From Trichobilharzia szidati (lineage: Eukaryota > Platyhelminthes > Trematoda > Strigeidida > Schistosomatidae): a stretch of DNA of 64,000 nucleotides. Below, piece by piece: positions 56,147-64,000 of this stretch; within the stretch, counting starts at the first letter, position 1, and each line of letters opens with the position of its first letter. Where the stretch lies: NCBI GenBank assembly GCA_944472155.2, contig OX235271.1:81667256-81731255 (forward strand). The letters run 5' to 3'. The position numbers were made by a program, and so were the translations under genes. Below the pieces are notes generated by a model. It was given only the letters and a program-made list of their open reading frames with translations. It had not been told where the DNA came from and did not search any database.

Positions 56147-56814
56147 AATGGTATGGTGGAACGTCTACACAGACAGCTGAAAGCTGGATTATCAGCTGCA
56201 AACAATACCCATTGGACTGAATCCCTTCCGTTAGTTCTCCTAGGGATACGAAACGCCTTGAAAACTGATGCTGGTTGTACTACCACCGAGCTAGTATATG
56301 GCACAACACTACGACTGCCAGGTGAGTTTATTTCTCCCTCGAGCTTCTCACCAGCGATAGATCACGCCTCATACGTCAGCAGGCTTACAAAAGCAATGCG
56401 TTCAGTTAAACCTGCTCCCCTTCAACCACAGTCCATTGATGTCTTTGTTCACCCGTGTTTGAAAACTTCTTCACATGTATTTGTTCGTCGTGACTCTTTG
56501 CATCGACCTCTGGAACCCCCATACGACGGACCATTTAAAGTCATTAAACGTTTAGATAAATTCTTTGTCTTGGACCAAAAGGCCGCAAAGACACTGTCAG
56601 CATTGACTGTCTGAAACCGGCTTACTTGGAAGTCAATCCTATTAGCCTAGAGCTGAGCGTACCCAATAATCCACAAATAATAGAATATCCTTTAGTCCTC
56701 AAAGAGGTCACTAGCACGGTGAAAGCTACCGAACCTTCTGTCGAGCCCTCTAAGAAAACGCGTTCTGGACGTAACGTAAAATTCCCAGAATATCTTCACA
56801 CCTATATCACATAA
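56147..56814 (+). pseudogene. Gypsy integrase, C-terminal part, and pol end
   Basis: GMVERLHRQLKAGLSAANNT and RNALKTDAGCTTTELVYGTT, LRLPGEF, then HVFVRRDS, PPYDGPFKVIKR (chromo/SH3-like GPY/F module) and KFFVLD. A frameshift near 56600 leads to LKPAYLEVNPISLELSV and ends FPEYLHTYIT at 56814. It continues 54565-55244 across the insertion. Confidence 0.8.
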
Positions 56815-57084
56815 CTAAATGGTGCGATTCACCCAACTCATTCGTTTGTGGTATTAATTATATTTTTCTTTTGAGACAAATCATTTTTTTATATAGCATC
56901 ACTGAGCACAAGTAAAAATATTTTTTTCTGTAACCGTACATGTTACATGCACAAAAAATTAGATGTATATTTTTTCGATGTTCTAAACTTTGCATTATTT
57001 TACTGTAGATGCACATCATTTTTTAAACGCTGATTTGTTATATATTTTCCTCCACAAGGTTCTCAGCATTCTTCTCTTCTTTTC

Positions 57085-58740
57085 CAGGTGCGATTCATGT
57101 CGGAAAGAAAACCAACCAAGTACTAAGGAAGCTACAGCAACTCACAACTGGGAAGTCCCAGGTTGTGACGACATCAAGCCATCTGTTCTGAAACAGTGCG
57201 CCGAAGCTCTCTGTAGGCCCTTATGCGACTTGCTCCGACATTCAGTGGATTCGGGGAAGCTGCCAAGGGAGTGAAAAAGAGCCATACTTTCTCCGATCTT
57301 CAAGGGTGGGGATAGGCGAAATCCTACTAGTTATAGACCAGTAGCCCTACTCCCAGTGGTATCAAAAGTACTGGAAAGTATTATTGACGATCACATCAGG
57401 GAATACCTCGATAGATCTGATATACACCATGAAGCCCATCACGGTTTCAGGAAAGGGAGATCCTGTGTAACTAACCTACTATGAGCTTGGGACGACTGAA
57501 CAATTTTGCACTAAGGTCAATCGAATCCAATCATCTTGGCACAGCTCGTCATCAGGAGTGTCGCAGGGTTCTATCCTAGGACCACTAATGTTTCTGATTT
57601 GATCAATGATCTACCAAGCCGCCTAAGCTGCCCGACTCTTCTATACGCTGACGACGTAGAGATATGGAGGGCGGAGGACTCAGATAGACTGCAGGAAGAT
57701 CTAAACCATCTGGAAGACTGGGCGGTGGCTAGTGGCATGACTTTCAACCCGAAAAAGTGCAAAGTAGTGAAGTTACGCACCTGTTGACTGCAGAATGCAA
57801 GTTACACCCCGTGCAATGAAGGCTTGTCCTGCACAATATCGGAACGCGACTTAGGTCTAGTTCTGATGGAAACAATGGACGCAAGCGTAAATTACATGGG
57901 GGACGTAGCGAGGACATATGCGGTCATACACTTCACACATAGACAGTTAGGTGCACTCACTCCCGAACTCTTTCTAAGGTTGTACAAAACATACGTCAGA
58001 CCACACCTTGAAGTGCAGAATATTATAGCACCCTCAATGCTCAGAAGAGACGCCAAGCTCTTGGAAAGAGTCCAAAGACGGGCAACAAAAGGAGTGGTTG
58101 GTCTCTGAAACAAACCATATAATGAAAGGCTGAAGAAATTAGGCCTATTCACACTTAGCTACCGTTGTCTAAGGGGGGATTTAATTACTGCCTACAAAAT
58201 AACAAATGACAAGAATCCCCCAAATAAAGGTGTCCTGCGATTGACTAGGTATAGGCTCCCTCGTGGAAATGCCAGAATGATAGCTCACCAGAGGGCAAGG
58301 ACCTGGGCGCGCTCCCACTTCTTTTCACTGCGGGTTAGCCGCCGTTGGAATTCTTTACCGGCAGATGTAGCTATGGCACCGTCTGTGGACGTCTTTAAGC
58401 GAAGGCTGGACAATCATGCAGCAACACAAGGACTGTGTCCGAATGGCCTATCCCCTTAAAAATCCGTACACCATTCAGGGGTAGACAACTAAATTCATCG
58501 TTTTCCTTCCATACATTCCCTCCCATCTTACTCTTCTGACAACTTTAACCACACCTATTATTATTATTATCAATATTACCGATATATATATATAATTCAT
58601 ATTATTCTTCGAATTTAATCAGCTGACTGTTGTTACGCTTTCTGTTTTCTTTTTCTGTCTGTTAGTCTGAATAACTTCACTAATTATATCAATTATTATT
58701 ATCTCTTCTTTTGACGAAGATACCGGAGGACTAACTGGTG
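57085..58740 (+). mobile_element. 5'-truncated CR1-like LINE inside the gypsy element
   Basis: Broken frames give GCDDIKPSVLKQCAEALC, LSPIFKGGDRRNPTSYRPVA, HHGFRKGRSCVTNLL, SGVSQGS.LGPL-like, INDLPSRLSCPTLLYADDVE (catalytic loop), NPKKCKVVKL, ERDLGLV, LLERVQRRATK, RRWNSLPADVA and VDVFKRRLDNH. The SYRPVAL...VLE and RRWNSLP blocks are CR1/Jockey-type. Deletion around 57490-57530 and several stops. The AT-rich 3' part has ATT runs. Confidence 0.8.
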
Positions 58741-58744
58741 AAAG

Positions 58745-59200
58745 GATTAACTCCATTCATGGTAGTAATAGTCTTAACACACCTCATACTACAAACCATA
58801 TATAACAAATCCCAGCCCTACTCCATTGGGAGTCAACCAAAGCTACGACGGTCGAGTGGCGGGACGAGCTACGCAGAAGTTTACCGAAGATCAGGAATCT
58901 ATACCTCACAATCAAGAGGCGAGCACAAAGAAATCATATTGGTTTATACTAGCTCGTAAAAACGATACTGGATATTGGATATTCGGCACTGGACAAGAAG
59001 CAAACGAAGCAGGAGATCCAACGGACAAACATCACCGAGGCGATGAACAGACACCCTATTAGCATAGGTAGACGGAACATTAGGCACTCCACCAAGCCGC
59101 TCGGGAAAGTTTTTTTCATCCATGAGGGAACCATCGAGTTTTTTTACTTTCCGCTGGTTCTGTCTTAGGGTCCTCACAACCCGACCGGGGGGGAGTGAGC
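58745..59200 (+). other. 3' internal part of gypsy element with polypurine tract
   Basis: No coding signal that I trust. The polypurine tract at about 59184-59200 directly precedes the 3' LTR. Confidence 0.5.
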
Positions 59201-59550
59201 TGTAGCCGTAGATAATTCCCCAAAATTATTGACCACATCAATCATCACTGAACATTGGATGCTGACCTTCACTGTTTTAGTCGACTTGTTTAGCTGAAGG
59301 CTTCCGGTCAAGCATCCATGCCATTTGGTACTCCATCGTGTCACGTTCGTGCACGATCACTAGCCAGCTAAGCATTCACCTCAGTACACGATTTGGTCCC
59401 GAAATATATCTCGTAGTTTGGACGATCAATTCTGTTGTTTTGCTTTGCCTTTGGAACACGAGGAACGAATATTATAGAAGTTGTTGGTACTAGATCTTGC
59501 GTTAGTATACTCCGTACAATTCGCAAACGTCAATACCGTCAGCCTCTAAA
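59201..59550 (+). repeat. 3' LTR of the gypsy-type element
   Basis: Starts TGTAGCCGTAGATAATTCC and ends CAGCCTCTAAA like the 5' LTR. Confidence 0.85.
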
Positions 59551-59559
59551 CATATGTGA

Positions 59560-61600
59560 TGTAGTGGCCATGGTACTGCTCGCATTGTTAGAGAGCTAAG
59601 ACCTATCGATACTCAACAGCCTGGCCGGATGAACTAAATATCTTTGACATATATTTTGATTTATGAACTCACTTAGACGGAAGAAGTATGCTAAACACAT
59701 ATTTATTGGTTTGCAGGGTTTCCGAAAGCCATTATATTAGAAAATGCATTAGCAGGCATAAATGCTAACAGCTGGTGAAGTTTGTTAGATGAAGGATGTC
59801 AACAGGTTCGCGAGATATGCCCATATGCAGATGCAATTGTGAGTCCTCCAAATCTCAGTATGCTTTTTCTACTTAAATGGGACTTCTGTCCACAGGCCTT
59901 ATCAATAAACAAGGCAAATTCTTTATTTTGATTGAATAAACATACGGAGACAAGTGTAAATGTCTCCCTAAAATCAGAGGGGGTAAGGTTCTGTCGTCAG
60001 TTTTGAAGTCTAAGCGTAACAATTGGACATTTCCTTGTTTGAATTTCGCATAAGTGTGCGGCAATTTATAAGTTACACTTTGTTTCCGTGTCATGGGAGT
60101 TGCTTATTGTTTTCTGGTGATAGTCACATGCTTCATTGGTAAATAATGTTTACCTGCTTAAAATTTTCTTTTCATTAAAACCAACGGTATTAAACTTCAC
60201 TGTGTTCCTCACGTATTCCTAAGATTTTTTGAAACTGGAACACTATCAGACAGTTACATCTTATTTGAACCACAATATGGTTAATATAAGTTAATGATCA
60301 CCGATTTTTATCATTTGTTCTTGTCATATGTTGACTGTGTAAACTTTTATGAAGAAATACACATATAAATATGTCTACTTTGATATATTTAAATGCAAAC
60401 AAGAAATATATTATATCTACTGAATTTGTAATACTAGGCCCTTTGGTTTAATATTCTTTGAAAAATGCAAAGGCGAAATATTGAAACGCACGTATAGAAA
60501 CGTATACAGTTCATCGGGAGTAACTGAGTAACTGATAGAGTAGTCGTGCTTCAGAAATTTGTCCCTTAATTCAAGCAATCAGACTTACAGTGACCTTACA
60601 GTTTGCCTCTTCTATTAAGAAAAAATTCGTCAGACGCTTTCTCGCAAATGCTGAGACTACATAAAGATACCTTTACAAGCATAGAATTCACTCAGCTTTC
60701 CTTCGTCTGAAGACAATTTTTAGATAGACGAAGCCTCTTTGCAAACCGTTTTGTGGGCTGAATGACATGTCTTCGCTGGCCAGGTTAGCCATAGTAAACC
60801 TTCTCAATTAATTCATTGTTTTTGACGAGACTGATAGTTTCGTCATTTAAAGAACGTTAACTAGGATTCCTTTACTGAGGGAACATCGAGTTACTCAAAC
60901 CAAACACTAACATTTTTTGCCTAAGAGATTGTCCAGAGATGGAAGTTGGAGAATCATTTACGCAAACCGACAACATACTTGGAAGTCTTAACTGTATATA
61001 CAGTATTATTATTATTGTTGTCAACTGACGTCCATAAACACAACTGTTTCTAGGTACGGAAAGTAGTTAAAATGTTTTATTTAAAGGCATTTAAGTAGTT
61101 ATGACTTATTAAAATAAATGCGATTAGAATGTATTAACAGCTTTGATGTGATATTTTTGGCATCACTGTATGTCCATTAGTTCATTCATAAGACCAAATT
61201 CAGAGGATTTACATTAAATGATGGACAAATAAGAATTACCAACAAAAGCACAACACGATCTAGTGGTTCTCACTATCAACAGTTTATTGAAAGCACAGAT
61301 AGTGTAGTTTGCTTTTACTGGATGTATATGGAAGTAGTAATGAGTTGAAAGGAATTTACGTGAATTTACTACACATAGGAAAGTTTTCTTCCCCAAACGC
61401 AAGAATGCAAACGTTTAAACATTACCAATAATTGGGAAAATATACTTTATTGAAAGCTGTATGAACTAACTTTCGACTTAAAATGAATTTATTGCTGTTT
61501 CTTGGCTTCTTTTCAGCTACCTACAATTGTGGTAGCTGTAGTGGGCTTATTCTTGACCAGATCCTAGTAAGGGTAAACAAGACTCATTTATAACTTTTCA
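59560..61600. other. No gene recognised, AT-rich
   Basis: No repeat family or exon is supported, apart from a doubtful 50-nt exon-like segment at 61517-61566 with good splice borders. Confidence 0.5.
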
Positions 61601-61619
61601 CATCCGATCGTCTTTGACC

Positions 61620-61830
61620 CCAAACGGCAATCAAAATATTTGTTTGATCTATGGCGCTGTTGTTCGCTCTACTCTATAGCCATGAGATATGGCTGCTGAA
61701 GACGACTGATGTAAAAAGACCAGTAGTTTTTGAACATAGGTGGATCATTTCAGTTTGCCCTGTTAAGCAAAGTAATATGATTAGTAATAACAAAGCTAGG
61801 CGTGCAATGCCAGTCAAGTTGGGAAATTAA
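61620..61830 (+). mobile_element. Short RTE-like LINE fragment (family A)
   Basis: Reads YGAVVRSLLYSHEIWLLKTT and DVKRPVVFEHRW, a decayed version of the [19 protein letters not shown] block. Confidence 0.55.
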
Positions 61831-61888
61831 GATTATGAGATTGTAAAGCCTTATCTGTTGATGTTGTTTGAAATGTTAATATGTGTAT

Positions 61889-61890
<2 letters not shown>

Positions 61891-61932
<42 letters not shown>
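61891..61932. repeat. (AT)n microsatellite
   Basis: 21 uninterrupted AT units. Confidence 0.95.
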
Positions 61933-61935
<3 letters not shown>

Positions 61936-61944
61936 TCAGAGACC

Positions 61945-62342
61945 TAGCGCGTCACAAAGGGCATTTCGAACAAACTACAGACCTTCATCAACAGCTGTCT
62001 TCGCTCAGTACTCAGCATCAGATAGTTGGCCAGAAAAGATCAGCAGCAGGGATATCTGGCAGCTTACCAACCTAGCAGGAACTAAATGTGCAGTAAGAAA
62101 TGGAAGTGGATTGGCAATACTCTGAGATAGCCATCAAGTGAAATCACACTTGATGTCAAGTGGAACCCAAATGGGATGTGGCGAGTTGGTCGTCAATGCG
62201 AGGGTGACATGGAGGAGGTCATATGAAGAGGAGATAAAAGAATGTGTGCAGAAGCGGAGCCAGGTGAAAACGTTAGCAGAGAACCGAACGCAATGAAGAC
62301 GTGTGGCTGAAGCCCTATGTTCCACTAGGAACTAAAGGAAAT
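61945..62342 (+). mobile_element. 3' end of an RTE-like LINE (family B), plus
   Basis: Degraded coding end: KWNPNGMWRVGRQCEGDMEE-like, [38 protein letters not shown], then TGAAGCCCTATGTTCCACTA and a short AT-rich tail. The tail sequence is the one shared with S3 SINEs. Confidence 0.7.
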
Positions 62343-62640
62343 TATAACAATAATAAATATCATTTCTTGCCAGCCATTTGGTCTTCAGGACAGAATGAAG
62401 GCAGATGTTGCTAGATGCCTGAAGCCTATAGGAAATGCTTTTTATGTTGCGCCAAGTCTTTGAACCAAATAGAAAAAGCGACTTGACATTAGGGTTGAGA
62501 ATTCGAATATTATTCTTTATGCTTAGTACGGTAGGTTTTCACACTGATTCCAGATCAGTGAAGTGCTGTCTTGCTTTTCCAACTTTGGCTTTCACATAAT
62601 CATCTGTGCCACCTATAGTTCAAACTGAAATATCTTTCTA
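62343..62640 (-). mobile_element. Internal fragment of RTE-like LINE (family B), minus
   Basis: Reverse complement of the region upstream of the C-terminal block (TTGAGAATTCGAATATTATTC and GAAGTGCTGTCTTGCTTTTCC equal to parts of 15780-15890). It faces the plus copy at 61945-62342, giving an inverted junction. Confidence 0.55.
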
Positions 62641-62992
62641 GTTGATTTCACTCTAGCCAACCGTAAACACATATCCTATCAGACTGCACAATTAAAAGTA
62701 CTGTTTCTTTTTAAGCATAGTAACGAAGATGAAATTAAATGAAGATATCAGTAATAACTTCTGATGTGACACAAGACAGGTGGAGGTATGATGAAAAGTG
62801 AGAATTAATTACGAAGTAGCTTAGTGATTAAAGCAACTAACTAGTTATGGGATAAGTGTGTGAATAAGGTGTGAAGTCATGCTTTTCACTAATAAAAATT
62901 ACTATTTTCTGATATAAGACAAATCAGCCGGATCTAACATAAGAAGGTCTATAAATTTTGTCCAATATTAACATTTGTCATTTTCATTCCAG

Positions 62993-63101
62993 GTAATATC
63001 TATACGCGGGATCCAGCGTATATAACTGCTCTTACTGTTACCAATGTAAAAAATTTGACGAAAGAAAATCCCATTATGATGATTCTATTTACAGTTGACT
63101 G
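62993..63101 (+). CDS. Likely exon of a thioredoxin-fold (PDI-type) protein
   Basis: Acceptor TTCATTCCAG, donor GTAAAT, 109 nt with one open frame: NIYTRDPAYITALTVTNVKN, then LTKENPIMMILFTVDW. The pattern V..L...NP.MM..F...W(C) is the strand before the CxxC site of PDI-family thioredoxin domains; the exon ends TG, so the next codon base would complete Trp or Cys right at the active site. The next exon is beyond the window or unrecognised. The protein cannot be named. Confidence 0.4.
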
Positions 63102-63109
63102 GTAAATAT

Positions 63110-64000
63110 TTCTGTTGTTTTTAAAGTGTAGAAAAGTTATTTTGCATATCACATTGTATACTATGTGAAACATTCTTAGGGAGTTGAAAAATGTATGAAA
63201 ATCTCTTTACTACTAATAAGTAGTTTAAAACATCTGCAAGATTTTGATTTAGTTTTTATTCGTAGGTTGATAAATTCTTAATACATTTATGTTCTACTAA
63301 GGTCATTCTTTAATAAACACATCGCTAAATACATACAGTTACTAACTAATGATATTGATCTGAGGGTTAATAGGAAAGACAATAATAACATGATAGGTTG
63401 AAGAAATAAAGGTAGTTAATGCATGTATTAATAAGAATGATGAAAACAGCACGCTTACACAGACAATTCTAAAATAATAATGTCTTTATTCCGGACAATA
63501 TTTTAATGTATGGTATGGGATTTTCAGAGTATTTAAATTGGAAAATATCTACTCTTCGTGCAGGATTTTTAGGTCAAAGTGGTATTCGGCAGTGCGCTGT
63601 GTGACGACGTTTTGTTCCATCTGAAGTAATATCCAATCCCCTATGATATTTTCCCCATCATTTCCTTTGAGAAGTGCTCAGCGAATTAAAACTGTACATG
63701 ATTTCATGTGGCTACCTAGAAAGACATTAAGGTGATTGAAACAACAAGAAATGTAGAAGAGTTTATGCATTTTGATGTAGTTGTGTTCTCTGAGCTGGAT
63801 AGTTTATTTAAAGTGACTTCAAATTGAAGTATGTGCCAAAGATGTTGCCTAGTAGGGCAATGAAAGCTTTGGAAATAAACAATCCAACTCAGAGAACACA
63901 ACTGCATCAAAATCATCCACCTGAGCTACTAATCTTCTCCATCATAGTTTATGCATCATACCAAATGGGAATTTAAGTAGCCCATAGACTTAAATATGTC
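63110..64000. other. No gene recognised
   Basis: Probably intron after the exon at 62993-63101. Near 63767-63805 and 63884-63920 an inverted pair (TTTTGATGTAGTTGTGTTCT and AGAACACAACTGCATCAAAA) is visible. Confidence 0.4.

Larger units (their letters stand above)
51501..59550 (+). mobile_element. Gypsy-type LTR retrotransposon, defective, with nested insertions
   Basis: LTRs of 350 bp at 51501-51850 and 59201-59550. Order inside: putative primer-binding GGTGAGCCCAAC, gag, CCHC-like knuckle, protease, RT, RNase H, integrase (Ty3/gypsy order), then a CR1-like LINE copy, a 3' non-coding part and a polypurine tract (ACCGGGGGGGAGTGAGC). Integrase is split by 55245-56145. No clear target duplication is seen. 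Confidence 0.85.

Noticed and set aside
59718..59830. Exon-like segment after TTTGCAG with an open frame (PKAIILENALAGINANSW)
   Set aside because: Only short open stretches, an early stop after the putative donor, and no recognised family; support is too thin.
1..64000. CRISPR arrays, operons, bacterial promoters
   Set aside because: None is present; spliced exons and metazoan retroelements show eukaryotic DNA.

Overview
The window is trematode nuclear DNA, almost certainly from a schistosome. It is AT-rich and intron-rich, and it carries the usual schistosome repeat load: RTE-like and CR1-like LINEs, Penelope-like elements (PLEs) with GIY-YIG endonuclease remnants, gypsy-type LTR elements, and tRNA-headed SINEs, some of which carry hammerhead-ribozyme (HHR) cores of the kind described for the schistosome Sm-alpha family. 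I cannot name the species from sequence alone.

Positions 821-31843 (+) hold the 3' part of one host gene, a DEAH-box RNA helicase best matched to DHX33. Eight exons (821-988, 5589-5816, 11749-11846, 14713-14935, 16728-16925, 17815-17988, 20820-21185, 31070-31843) join in phase and encode 742 residues plus a stop, covering helicase motifs III, V and VI, the winged-helix/ratchet region, the OB-fold region and a schistosome-type low-complexity basic tail. Motifs I and II and the start codon lie left of the window. Only about 2.2 kb of these 31 kb is coding. The introns hold a near full-length RTE-like LINE with a 1228-codon open frame (7.75-11.65 kb, antisense), several 5'-truncated LINE copies, PLE pieces with large inverted terminal repeats (2.74-3.6, 4.46-4.86, 13.15-14.4 and 26.3-29.8 kb), and many SINEs.

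From 31.8 to 49.3 kb there is no host gene I can support. This stretch holds HHR-SINE copies (33.1-34.4 and 42.9-43.1 kb), a broken PLE (34.7-37.3 kb), further PLE fragments (39.1-41.2 kb), a degenerate solo LTR (43.5 kb), an old LTR pair (45.06-46.73 kb) and a 5'-truncated RTE-like LINE with an open reverse-transcriptase frame (47.0-48.9 kb).

From 49.3 to 59.55 kb lie two LTR elements. The first (49303-51219) has two 288-bp LTRs that look identical and a CACT target duplication. It encloses no gag or pol, only a spliced-looking Gln-rich coding sequence resembling a captured host transcript. The second (51501-59550) is a gypsy-type element with 350-bp LTRs that are identical except for four differences at the extreme 5' end, but its gag-pol is broken. 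Its integrase is split by a 901-bp insertion, which itself holds a 303-bp inverted-repeat transposon with an 8-bp target duplication. A CR1-like LINE copy sits between its pol and 3' LTR.

From 59.55 to 64 kb the DNA is mostly unassigned, with one likely exon of a thioredoxin-fold (PDI-type) protein at 62993-63101 (+), which would mark a second host gene running off the right edge.
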